NCBI GenBank assembly: GCA_945876755.1
Contig: CAMCPM010000001.1
Location: forward strand, 124,001 to 188,000
Direction: 5' to 3'
Length of the DNA: 64,000 nt
DNA from: an uncultured Clostridia bacterium
GTDB taxonomy: Bacteria > Bacillota > Clostridia > Oscillospirales > Ruminococcaceae
Below are positions 38,219 to 46,824 of the stretch, piece by piece (the stretch's first letter is position 1; every line of letters starts with the position of its first letter). The notes under the pieces were generated by a model. The model did not search any database. It worked only from the letters and a program-made list of their open reading frames with translations, and was not told the origin of the DNA. Both the position numbers and the translations under genes were made by a program.

Positions 38219-38791
38219 ATGAAAAAATATTGCTTTTTAATTGCTTTTGTGCTGTCCGCAGCAGTTCTTTCGGGATGTTCCGTAAATAAGCCGGCAACGG
38301 TCGTTTATACCGACTCCCCTCCTCCGCTTACTGCTATGACTGAAATAACAACCATTCCTGCTGATACATACAGCCAGTATATGGAAACATACACTCCACC
38401 AACTACAACAGGTACGGACGTGTATTATTATCACCTGCCGCCATCGGAAAATATCGGAGCAGATACAGGTATGTACTCAATTCTGAAACCGAATCCGCCG
38501 CAGCAGGATATGCTGTACAAAGATACTGCTGCCACGCGAAATTCTACCGTTTCAACGGAAGGCTCTTCCGAACCTGCGGAAACAACTGCTGTTCGAGAAG
38601 AAGGCACAGGAGAAACGACCGAGACCCAAATACCCGAAACTGCTGCGCCGTCTGCCGGTACTTCTTATTATCCCGAACGCCCGTCAGCTGATACGGGATT
38701 TTCGGGCATGGTTTCTGCTGATACAGCACATTCTGCGCAATCCGTAACAACTGCACCGCCCGAAACGTCGGAAACAAGCAGTGAACAATAA
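38219..38791 (+). CDS. Proline/threonine-rich lipoprotein
   Basis: 190 aa. Signal peptide MKKYCFLIAFVLSAAVLSGC with the lipobox Cys at residue ~20. The mature part is low-complexity, rich in Thr, Pro, Ser, Glu and Tyr, with no folded domain visible, so it is probably an extended surface stalk. No ribosome site lies before the ATG, and the promoter ends 9 nt upstream, pointing to leaderless translation. metA follows 28 nt later. Confidence 0.75.
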   Translation: MKKYCFLIAFVLSAAVLSGCSVNKPATVVYTDSPPPLTAMTEITTIPADTYSQYMETYTPPTTTGTDVYYYHLPPSENIGADTGMYSILKPNPPQQDMLYKDTAATRNSTVSTEGSSEPAETTAVREEGTGETTETQIPETAAPSAGTSYYPERPSADTGFSGMVSADTAHSAQSVTTAPPETSETSSEQ

Positions 38792-38818
38792 AAATTACCC
38801 AAAGGAGCCAATCGTCAA

Positions 38819-39745
38819 ATGCCTATTAACATACCAAATAATCTTCCTGCATACGCAGTTCTGAATAATGAAAATATCTTTGTAATGACCGATACTGCCG
38901 CTGCGCATCAGGATATCCGTCCGCTGAAAATCGCAATAGTAAACCTTATGCCGAAAAAAATCGAAACAGAGACACAGATTTTGCGGCTGCTTTCAAACAC
39001 GCCGCTTCAGGTCGATATAGAGCTTATCCAGATGGCAAGTCATGTTACAAAAAATACGCCGATAGAGCATCTTACCAAGTTCTACAAAACCTTTGATGAT
39101 GTAAAAAATGAGCGATTTGACGGTCTTATTATTACAGGTGCGCCTGTTGAGCAGATTCCATTTGAGGAGGTTGACTACTGGAAAGAGCTTTGCAGCATTA
39201 TGGAGTGGTCAAAGAAAAACGTGTATTCAACTCTGCACATCTGCTGGGGAGCACAGGCAGGACTTTACTACCATTACGGAATTCCCAAATATGACCTTCC
39301 TGCGAAAATGTTCGGCGTATTCCCTCACAAAGCTGAGGTCACAAACTACCCTCTGTTAAGAGGCTTCGACGAGAAATTTTATGTTCCTCACTCACGTCAC
39401 ACCGAAATCAAGCGCATGGATATCGAAAAAGTAAGGGAGCTTCAGATACTCGCCTCCTCTCCCGAATCCGGAGTAAACATCATTGCCGACAGTACCGAAA
39501 GGCAATTCTTCCTTATGGGGCATTTCGAGTATGACCGATTTACCCTTGCAAACGAGTATTTCCGTGATAAGGACAAGGGACTTCCAATTGAAGTACCGAA
39601 GCATTATTTTCCGTATGATGACCCATCCCAGCCACCCCATTTCAACTGGCGCTCACACGCAAACCTGCTGTTCTCAAACTGGCTCAACTACTGCGTTTAT
39701 CAGCAGACGCCCTATGACCTCGAAAAACTTGAACCGATCATTTAA
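38819..39745 (+). CDS. metA: Homoserine O-acetyltransferase (MetA family)
   Basis: 308 aa. Activates homoserine for methionine synthesis. Catalytic Cys in HICWGAQAG, His in SRHTEIK and Glu in GHFEYDR. The specificity position corresponding to E. coli Gly111 is Glu here ([12 protein letters not shown]), which in characterised MetA enzymes means acetyl-CoA and not succinyl-CoA is used. Annotations by name alone would say succinyltransferase. AAAGGAGCC precedes the ATG. A long hairpin terminator follows. Confidence 0.94.
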   Translation: MPINIPNNLPAYAVLNNENIFVMTDTAAAHQDIRPLKIAIVNLMPKKIETETQILRLLSNTPLQVDIELIQMASHVTKNTPIEHLTKFYKTFDDVKNERFDGLIITGAPVEQIPFEEVDYWKELCSIMEWSKKNVYSTLHICWGAQAGLYYHYGIPKYDLPAKMFGVFPHKAEVTNYPLLRGFDEKFYVPHSRHTEIKRMDIEKVRELQILASSPESGVNIIADSTERQFFLMGHFEYDRFTLANEYFRDKDKGLPIEVPKHYFPYDDPSQPPHFNWRSHANLLFSNWLNYCVYQQTPYDLEKLEPII

Positions 39746-39764
39746 ACTTTTAAGCATAAAATAC

Positions 39765-39826
39765 AAAAGAGGACGCTCTTTTACAAATGCCTGCATTTGT
39801 TTCAAAGAGACGTCCTCTTTTATTTT
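39765..39826. terminator. Unusually long bidirectional terminator hairpin
   Basis: AAAAGAGGACG (39765-39775) pairs with CGTCCTCTTTT (39811-39821). Inside, CTCTTT/AAAGAG and ACAAATGC/GCATTTGT also pair, giving ~25 bp of nearly continuous stem between convergent metA and the amidohydrolase gene. Confidence 0.92.
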
Positions 39827-39838
39827 AGCCTGTTGAAA

Positions 39839-40633
39839 TTAAATTCCGAGAAGTTTTTCTGCGTTTTCGTGCAGAATCATTTCACGTTCCCGTTCGTTCA
39901 AAGGGATACGGTCAAACCGTTCAAGCTCGTCTGCTGCATCCCACATTGGATAATCCGTACCGAACATAACTCTGTCAGCACCAAAAGTATCTATGAGCTG
40001 TCTTGCTCTTTCTGGAGTCATTGCATAAAGCGAACTTGAAGTATCAACCCAAAGACGGTCGGCATATTTTCTTCCAAGGATATCAGCGGCGGAATCCCAC
40101 TCCGACCAGCCGCCGAAATGTGCTCCTATAACCTTCAGCTTGGGGAATTTATCCATTACATTTGCAAGACGCTGCGGCTTGGAGTATTCATATCTATGGT
40201 CGCCCATGTGAATCAAGATCGGCATTTTCCCTTCGATAACCTCGTAAATTTTCATTGCCTTGTCGCAGTCAATATTAAACTGCTGAAAATCGGGATGTAT
40301 TTTCACTCCCTTGAGTCCCATTGAAGCAGCACGTTCAAGCTCTCCCTTTATGTCTGGGTAATCCGGGTGAATCGCTGCAAATCCAACAAGTCTGTCGGGG
40401 TACTGCTTAACGCTTGCGGCAATAAAATTGTTGATTCCCTCAACCTGTCCGGGAACGGTAGCGACCGATTGCACAAGAAATTTTTCTATACCGTTTTTAT
40501 CGCCTGTTTTAATAAGCGTTTCAACTTTTCCGTCCATGTGCATTTCAAGGTCGCTGTAAAACGAACCAATTCCGGCAACTGCTTTTGCCGCAATTTTATC
40601 GGGAAAAATATGAGCGTGAGCGTCAAAAATCAT
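39839..40633 (-). CDS. Amidohydrolase, metal-dependent TIM barrel (Amidohydro_2)
   Basis: 264 aa from the ATG at 40633 (AAGGAGA upstream). Metal-binding DAHAHIFPD at the N-terminus, LVGFAAIHPDYPD, GVKIHPDFQQ, ILIHMGDH, IGAHFGGW and FGTDYPMWD with the last Asp. This is the Amidohydro_2/ACMSD-like pattern (decarboxylase or lactonase type); the substrate is not clear. It is followed downstream by the shared terminator and preceded by a MATE pump 22 nt upstream. Confidence 0.88.
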   Translation of the reverse strand: MIFDAHAHIFPDKIAAKAVAGIGSFYSDLEMHMDGKVETLIKTGDKNGIEKFLVQSVATVPGQVEGINNFIAASVKQYPDRLVGFAAIHPDYPDIKGELERAASMGLKGVKIHPDFQQFNIDCDKAMKIYEVIEGKMPILIHMGDHRYEYSKPQRLANVMDKFPKLKVIGAHFGGWSEWDSAADILGRKYADRLWVDTSSSLYAMTPERARQLIDTFGADRVMFGTDYPMWDAADELERFDRIPLNEREREMILHENAEKLLGI

Positions 40634-40654
40634 AAACAAAATCTCCTTGCAAAT

Positions 40655-42025
40655 TTATTTTCCATTAAGTGAACCCGAAAAAGCTGTGTTCTTCCAATTT
40701 CCACGGAAATAAAACCAAAATGACATAACTGCCGCCAGAATCCAGCCTAAAGGCCATGCCCAGAGAAAACCATCAAAGCCCATAACGGGAACTAAAATAT
40801 ACGAAAGTATTACACGCAGCAGCAGGTCGCTGAAGGTCGCCGCCATAAAAGAACGCATTGCTCCTGCTCCCCTGAGAACTCCGTCTGAAAGAAGCTTTAC
40901 TCCGAGAATAATATAGAACGGCGAAGCCGCACGAAGGAACGACGTTCCTATTTTAAGAGCCTCCTCAGACGGTTCTGAGAAGAAAAGTCCTATCATAGTT
41001 TCAGTAAAGAAAATATAACAGATTATAAAAGGCACAAGACACACAGCAATGAAAATTATTCCTGCCTTATACCCCTGTGGAACACGCTCATGCTTGCCTG
41101 CGCCGATATTCTGTGCGGTAAAGGAGCTTATTCCGTTTGAAATACAAGCCATTGCGTTTACAGCAAAGGTATTCAGCTTGATAGCTGCTGAGTACCCTGC
41201 AATAACTGCCGAACCCATATCGTTTACCAAGCCCTGAATAAGCAGATTTCCAACAGAAACAAAGCTTTGCTGGCATATTGTTGGTATGGCTATCCTGCTT
41301 ATTGTTTTCAGCATATGAGGAGAAAATTTAGGGCAGCGGTGAGCAGTGTTTAACTTTTTCAGTCGTATAAAAAGCGTAGCCGCTGCAAGGACCGCAGATG
41401 CTCCCTGTGCAATAAATGTTGCCCACGCAACACCTGCAACGCCCATCTGAAGCGGAATTACCATAATAAGGTCGAGAATGATATTTCCGACAGAGGAAGC
41501 AATGAGAAAAATCAGCGGCGTTTTTGAGTCGCCAAGTGCAGTAAAGATACCCGTGCAGACATTGTAAAGAAAAAGGAAAACAAGTCCGCCTATGTAAATT
41601 TGCAAATACAGCACAGAATCATCAAATATGTTTGCCTGCGTGTTCAAAGCCGTCATAATAGGTCCGCAGAGGAAAAGTCCGATAATCGTAAGCAATGCCG
41701 CCAGCGACATTGTGGCAATTAGCGAGGTTGATACTGCCGTTTTCATTCTGACGTATTCCTTTGCGCCAAAAAGCTGTGATATAACAACAGCACAGCCTGC
41801 ATTAATTCCGTTTGCGATTTGTATAAAAAGCATTGTAACAGGATAGGAAGCTCCTACCGCCGCAAGTGCAAGCTCACCCTCTATCGGAGTTGAACCTACA
41901 AAATTTCCGGCAATTATACTGTCACAGATATTGTACATTTGCTGAAAAACAATACTTATAAGCATAGGCAGAGTAAACCGCCATATAAGCGAAGCCGGTT
42001 TGCCCTGAGTTAAATCTGTAATCAA
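40655..42025 (-). CDS. MATE family efflux transporter
   Basis: 456 aa, twelve TM helices. Starts at a TTG (42025) with GAGGAAG upstream. FTLPMLISIVFQQMYNICDSIIAGNFVGS, NALAAVG-like ALAAVGASYPVTMLFIQ and INAGCAVVISQLFGAKE are the NorM/DinF-style signature segments. Exports an unknown cationic substrate. It shares a leftward unit with the amidohydrolase. Confidence 0.92.
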   Translation of the reverse strand: MITDLTQGKPASLIWRFTLPMLISIVFQQMYNICDSIIAGNFVGSTPIEGELALAAVGASYPVTMLFIQIANGINAGCAVVISQLFGAKEYVRMKTAVSTSLIATMSLAALLTIIGLFLCGPIMTALNTQANIFDDSVLYLQIYIGGLVFLFLYNVCTGIFTALGDSKTPLIFLIASSVGNIILDLIMVIPLQMGVAGVAWATFIAQGASAVLAAATLFIRLKKLNTAHRCPKFSPHMLKTISRIAIPTICQQSFVSVGNLLIQGLVNDMGSAVIAGYSAAIKLNTFAVNAMACISNGISSFTAQNIGAGKHERVPQGYKAGIIFIAVCLVPFIICYIFFTETMIGLFFSEPSEEALKIGTSFLRAASPFYIILGVKLLSDGVLRGAGAMRSFMAATFSDLLLRVILSYILVPVMGFDGFLWAWPLGWILAAVMSFWFYFRGNWKNTAFSGSLNGK

Positions 42026-42095
42026 AAATTAACTTCCTCTCTTTTCTATTCATAATTATTATACAACATTTCTTCCGTAATAATCAAATAAAAAC

Positions 42096-42247
42096 AGCAC
42101 AAACTTACAAATTATTTTCCGGAAAAGATTGTGCTTTTTTGGGTATGCAAAAAAAGAAAGTCAAAACCCGAAAAAGCTATACCCTATTTGAACCGATTTA
42201 CTATGTAGCATTAAATCAAGGGTACCCGGCTTAGCTGCCCGATACCC
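42096..42247 (-). terminator. Two hairpin terminators after galT
   Basis: Hairpin 1: GGGTATCGGGC/GCCGGGTACCC (complement of 42221-42247). Hairpin 2: AGCACAA/TTGTGCT (complement of 42096-42135) followed by GTTTTTATTTG on the minus strand. No gene is seen in this 240-bp gap. Confidence 0.7.
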
Positions 42248-42264
42248 CTGAATGATAACTGAAT

Positions 42265-43776
42265 TTATATTGTTGAAACAAAACGTCCGAAAGCGGCTAT
42301 ACCCTTAGGTGTACGCTTGTATACGCCTGCGTGTTCGAGTACCTTTGCAAAAACGCGTCCAATTTCTTTTCTGATAATGTCGTTTACGTTTTCGGGAGTG
42401 ATATCATTCCGTGCAGCAAATTCCTCAGCCCAATCAGCGTGCTTTTCAAGCGTCGGGTCAAGACGTACAGCGCTCACACCCTTATTGATAAGAGTATCTG
42501 CAAGCAGTTCCATTTCTCCTTTAAGACGGGCAGGAAGAACTGCAAGTCCCATAACCTCAATAAGACCGATATTCTCCTTTTTAATATGGTGAAGCTCCTC
42601 ATGAGGATGGAAAACTCCCAGAGGATGTTCGTCGGTAGTAATGTTGTTCCTCAGCACAAGGTCAAGTTCGTAAGCATTGCCGTTTTTGCGTGCAATAGGT
42701 GTAATTGTGTTATGAGGTACGCCGTCTGTTTCGGCAAAAATGAAAGCGCTCTCGTCGGAGTAGCCTCTCCACTTTGTAAGTACCCTGTCACCCAGCTCAA
42801 CAAGCCGCTCATAGTCGGAACAGCGCAGACGAAGTACCGACATAGGCCATTTTACACGGCCTACTTCAACGTCCTCAAATCCTGGAATAACATAAGTCTC
42901 CTCAACAGGCGCAGTAGCCATAGCAAAGGTATAGCGTCCGCCCTGAAAATGCTCGTGAGTAAGAATAGAACCTCCTACGATAGGCAGGTCGGCATTTGAG
43001 CCAATAAAATAATGAGGGAACTGCTCCACGAAATCGAAAAGCTTACTGAAAGCGGAACGGTCGATTTTCATAGGCGTATGAACGCTGTTAAGAAGTATGC
43101 AATGCTCATTGTAGTAAACGTAAGGCGAATACTGGAGACACCAACGCTCATCGTTGATTTTTACGGGAATAATACGGTGATTCTGGCGTGCAGGGTGATT
43201 TACACGTCCTGCATAGCCTACATTTTCCTCACAAAGCATACATTTAGGATAACCGCTCTGCTTGGCGTTAAGGGCAGCTGCAATAGCCTTGGGATCCTTT
43301 TCCGGCTTTGAAAGGTTAATGGTAATATCAAGAGTACCGTAATCGGTAACGGTCGTCCACTTCACGTCTTTGGCAATGCGGTAACGGCGAATATAATCCG
43401 AATCGCAGCTTAATTTATAGTAATAATCGGTTGCGGCTTCGGGGGACTTTTCACGGTACAGCCTGCGGAATTTCTCGATAACTTCCGACGGACGGGGCGT
43501 AAGGCAGCCCATAAGCTTTGTATCAAACAGGTCGCGGTAAACGATGCTGTCTTCAATAATCCCCTCCTCTACGGCATAGTCAAGCAGCTCCTTCAATACA
43601 GGCTCAAGTTCAACATCTGTAAAGTTTTCCTTCGGCGGGTCATAATCATCAATTTTCAGTGCTTCGCAAACAGAATTTGCAGCATAAATTCTGTCCTCAG
43701 CGGAAATAAGTCCATTTTCAAGCCCGTAGCACACAAGCTTACGGATAGCGGTATGTATATTATCAGCGGAACGCAT
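42265..43776 (-). CDS. galT: Galactose-1-phosphate uridylyltransferase, type 2
   Basis: 503 aa, Firmicute-type GalT (GalT_N plus GalT_C), which converts UDP-glucose and galactose 1-phosphate in the Leloir pathway. Seen: CMLCEENVGYAGRVNHPARQNHR, MLLN-type ILLNSVHTPMKI, GGSILTHEHFQGG (the His-x-His-like active-site loop) and the C-terminal GVFHPHEELHHIKKENIGLIEVMG. The ATG at 43776 is set by AAGGAG. galK and galE are not adjacent. Confidence 0.94.
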   Translation of the reverse strand: MRSADNIHTAIRKLVCYGLENGLISAEDRIYAANSVCEALKIDDYDPPKENFTDVELEPVLKELLDYAVEEGIIEDSIVYRDLFDTKLMGCLTPRPSEVIEKFRRLYREKSPEAATDYYYKLSCDSDYIRRYRIAKDVKWTTVTDYGTLDITINLSKPEKDPKAIAAALNAKQSGYPKCMLCEENVGYAGRVNHPARQNHRIIPVKINDERWCLQYSPYVYYNEHCILLNSVHTPMKIDRSAFSKLFDFVEQFPHYFIGSNADLPIVGGSILTHEHFQGGRYTFAMATAPVEETYVIPGFEDVEVGRVKWPMSVLRLRCSDYERLVELGDRVLTKWRGYSDESAFIFAETDGVPHNTITPIARKNGNAYELDLVLRNNITTDEHPLGVFHPHEELHHIKKENIGLIEVMGLAVLPARLKGEMELLADTLINKGVSAVRLDPTLEKHADWAEEFAARNDITPENVNDIIRKEIGRVFAKVLEHAGVYKRTPKGIAAFGRFVSTI

Positions 43777-44019
43777 TTTCAAACAGCTCCTTGAAAGAAA
43801 TTTTAAATAGATAATATAATTATACCATATAAATCTCCATTTTTCAAGTGTTGAAAATGCTTATTTTTCGTGGTTTGGTATGACAAATAGCACAAATGTA
43901 CCGAAAATTTGTTCTAAAATTTGTTAGGTATTTTTCTTTGCAAAGTATTTACAGAACTATTGTTCCGTGATATAATGTATAACAAGAACATTTGTTGCAT
44001 TTTTAAAGGAGGTAAAACC

Positions 44020-45342
44020 GTGGATATTTCCGAAAAGCTGAAGATTCTTGCCGATTCTGCAAAGTACGACGCCGCCTGCACTTCAAGCGGAGTTGACCGT
44101 GCAGGCGGACATTCCGACGGCATTGGCAGCGCAGCAAAATGCGGCATATGCCATAGCTTTGCCTCCGACGGCAGGTGCATTTCTCTGCTTAAAATCCTTA
44201 TGACAAATTTCTGTATGTTTGACTGCAAATATTGCGTTAACCGCCACAGCAACGACGTTCCCAGAGCAAGATTTACCCCAAGTGAAATTGCCGACCTTAC
44301 AATTAATTTTTACCGCCGCAATTATATTGAAGGACTTTTTCTCAGTTCCGGGATAATCCAAAGCCCCGACTACACCTGCGAGCAGATGATTGAAACGCTG
44401 ACGATACTCCGTGTGCAGTACAAATTCGGCGGATATATCCATGCAAAGGCTATCCCAGGTGCTGACCCGGAACTTATCAACCGTCTCGGCGTTCTTGCCG
44501 ACAGAATAAGCGTAAATATCGAGCTTCCCTCACAGAAAAGCCTGAACAGACTTGCACCTGACAAATCCAAAACCTCAATTTTGCTTCCTATGGGACATAT
44601 TACGCAAAAAATCAAACAAAACAGCTATGAGATCGTAAAGTACAAAAGCGCCCCTAAGTTTGCCCCTGCGGGACAAAGCACACAAATGATAATCGGAGCG
44701 ACCCCTGACAGCGATTTTCAAATACTTCGTCTATCGGAAGCAATGTATCAAAAATACAGTCTGAAGCGTGTGTTTTATTCTGCGTATGTACCGGTCGGCG
44801 ACCAGAAGCTGCTGCCGCCTGCAGGTACAAAGCCTCCTCTTCTCCGTGAGCATCGTTTGTATCAGGCGGATTGGCTGCTTCGTTTTTACGGCTTCAAAGC
44901 GGAGGAAATTCTCGACGAACAGCATCAGGACTTCAATCCTCTGCTTGACCCAAAGTGCAACTGGGCGATACATCACCCTGAAATTTTTCCGGTTGAAATT
45001 AACAAAGCGCCATATGAAACGCTGCTGAGAGTGCCGGGGATAGGAGTAAAATCCGCACAGCGAATCATCGTGGCACGCCGCCAGTCTAAGCTTGACTATA
45101 ACGACTTACGCAAGCTTGGCGTGGTAATGAAAAGAGCTGTTTATTTCATTCTCTGTCTTGGCAAACGTGCAGAGGGGCTTGTTGTTACCGAGGCAGGAAT
45201 AATGCGGCAGCTCATGTCTGCAAGCGTAGTAAAAGAGCTTGAACAGAACGGATACAGCGGTGAACAGCTTTCATTTTTCGATACAGAAAAAGCTGTTCCC
45301 ACATTGGAGGATACTGTAAAATGTCTGACGGGAGAAATGTGA
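44020..45342 (+). CDS. Radical SAM protein, putative DNA modification/repair (UDG-linked)
   Basis: 440 aa, GTG start at 44020 with AAAGGAGG upstream. The radical SAM cluster is CMFDCKYC (~66-73, CxxxCxxC with CISLLKILMTN before). A Cys pair CGICHSF lies upstream. A C-terminal HhH-like segment (PYETLLRVPGIGVKSAQRI) can bind DNA, which suits a DNA-modification or repair enzyme. This matches the TIGR03916 rSAM_link_UDG family, which is always followed by a UDG-like partner, as here (22-nt overlap). Confidence 0.9.
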   Translation: MDISEKLKILADSAKYDAACTSSGVDRAGGHSDGIGSAAKCGICHSFASDGRCISLLKILMTNFCMFDCKYCVNRHSNDVPRARFTPSEIADLTINFYRRNYIEGLFLSSGIIQSPDYTCEQMIETLTILRVQYKFGGYIHAKAIPGADPELINRLGVLADRISVNIELPSQKSLNRLAPDKSKTSILLPMGHITQKIKQNSYEIVKYKSAPKFAPAGQSTQMIIGATPDSDFQILRLSEAMYQKYSLKRVFYSAYVPVGDQKLLPPAGTKPPLLREHRLYQADWLLRFYGFKAEEILDEQHQDFNPLLDPKCNWAIHHPEIFPVEINKAPYETLLRVPGIGVKSAQRIIVARRQSKLDYNDLRKLGVVMKRAVYFILCLGKRAEGLVVTEAGIMRQLMSASVVKELEQNGYSGEQLSFFDTEKAVPTLEDTVKCLTGEM

Positions 45343-46145
45343 TATACTGCTATGACGGCACGTTCGACGGCTTGATGTGCTGCGTTTTTGAAAGCTTTGA
45401 ACAGCGTGAGATACCATCTGAAATTTCCATAGGAGAGCCATGTCAGCTTTCCCTTTCCGATATCAGATTTATTGAAACAATTGCCGAAAAATCCGAAAGA
45501 GTAACTGCTGCAATTCCGAAAAAAATTTCATGGGACGCTCTTGACCTTGTCCGAAAAATGTTTCTTTCCTGCGCCGAAGATAAGGATTTGACAATTCTTA
45601 TCTTCCTTCACAAAGGGTTCAGGGCAGGTGCAAAAATCATGCAAATGCTTGCCGATGATACCGTAAATTCTATAAACAAAGCGGTTTTTCACTGTACTCA
45701 CGAAGCACATCTGCTTACGGGATTTATACGTTTTTCAGATTATAACGGTTATCTTGCCGCCGTAATAGAGCCCAAAAACAAAGTCATTCCCCTGCTTGCG
45801 TCACACTTTACCGACCGATTCAGGAATGAAGATTTTCTGATTTACGATAAAACTCACCGTATGGCGCTGATTTATTATTCACACAAAGCGGAAATTGCCG
45901 AAAATATTGATTTTGAGCTTCCTCCTGCAAGTGCAGAGGAAGAACGCTACCGTGAGCTGTGGAAAAGCTTTTACAAAACAATTGGAATTAAGGAACGATT
46001 CAATCCCCGATGCCGCATGAATTTAATGCCCAAACGCTTTTGGGCAAACATGACGGAAATGCGTGACGAACTTAACATTCGTGATGAAAGCACAAACAGA
46101 ATTGCAGAAAAATGTCTGACAACAATTAAGGATAATTCCGTATAG
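45321..46145 (+). CDS. SAM-linked UDG-like DNA metabolism protein (DUF4130)
   Basis: 274 aa. N-terminal YCYDGTFDGLMCCVFESF and RFIRFSDYNGYLAAVIEPKNKVIPLLASHFTDRF segments, ending PKRFWANMTEM, match the TIGR03915/DUF4130 family that pairs with the radical SAM protein; in some genomes it is fused to a uracil-DNA glycosylase. It overlaps the upstream gene by 22 nt, so translation is coupled. Its reaction is unproven. Confidence 0.88.
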   Translation: MSDGRNVIYCYDGTFDGLMCCVFESFEQREIPSEISIGEPCQLSLSDIRFIETIAEKSERVTAAIPKKISWDALDLVRKMFLSCAEDKDLTILIFLHKGFRAGAKIMQMLADDTVNSINKAVFHCTHEAHLLTGFIRFSDYNGYLAAVIEPKNKVIPLLASHFTDRFRNEDFLIYDKTHRMALIYYSHKAEIAENIDFELPPASAEEERYRELWKSFYKTIGIKERFNPRCRMNLMPKRFWANMTEMRDELNIRDESTNRIAEKCLTTIKDNSV

Positions 46146-46174
46146 AAATTTTCTTCGTATACTATTACAATAAC

Positions 46175-46215
46175 AAAAGCTTCCCGTTTTTTTCGTATCG
46201 GGAAGCTTTTTATTT
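46175..46215. terminator. Intrinsic terminator, bidirectional
   Basis: AAAAGCTTCCCG (46175-46186) pairs with CGGGAAGCTTTT (46199-46210), followed by TATTTTT. It separates convergent genes. Confidence 0.9.
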
Positions 46216-46271
46216 TTATAATATGTTACTAAATAACAAATTGAAATTTAGCAGTACAAGTAACTGATAGA

Positions 46272-46778
46272 TTATATATCAGTTCTTAAAAAATATATGT
46301 TCTGCAACCATTCAGGTTCTTTTTTCATTTCATCTTCTATCTTTTCAAGAGTTCTCTTTCCAACCCTCTTATCAAAAAGAGCAAACATTTTTACAATAGA
46401 ATTCTGAGAATAAATGCTTTTTTGTATATCTGCATTCCGATATTCCTCTAAAGCATCACAAAATTCCTCATCTGTATACTCTGTTCGTGCACTCATTGGA
46501 TACTTGTCTATGAGTTCCCAATATCCTTCCCAATACTCGACTGTATTCATTTTTTGAGGCTTTTCTACATATCCCATTTTAATGAAATAAGAATTAACTG
46601 TTTCATAAGAAAATCGTTTGATAGATTTATTATCGATAAACACTTCAAATACCCGACATCCATCCATTCCAACATATGTTGTACAATTATATCTGACTCT
46701 TCCTTGAAGTGAATCTGCTATCATTTCACTTTCAAGATATTTTCGCATTCCACTCCAAGAACCTAATATTTTACTCAT
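46272..46778 (-). CDS. SF0329-family-like hypothetical protein
   Basis: 168 aa, soluble. The start ILGSWSGMRKYLESEMIADSLQGRVRYNCTTY resembles the SF0329 family (W-S-x-x-K-x-x-E, D-S-L-x-G-R-V), whose members often sit as immunity-like orphans. A charged helical C-terminus follows. No toxin gene lies next to it. GGTAGG precedes the ATG. It is AT-rich relative to radA. Confidence 0.6.
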   Translation of the reverse strand: MSKILGSWSGMRKYLESEMIADSLQGRVRYNCTTYVGMDGCRVFEVFIDNKSIKRFSYETVNSYFIKMGYVEKPQKMNTVEYWEGYWELIDKYPMSARTEYTDEEFCDALEEYRNADIQKSIYSQNSIVKMFALFDKRVGKRTLEKIEDEMKKEPEWLQNIYFLRTDI

Positions 46779-46824
46779 AATAAATACCTACCCTTGCAAA
46801 CTCCGATTTATCTGTATTCCAAGT

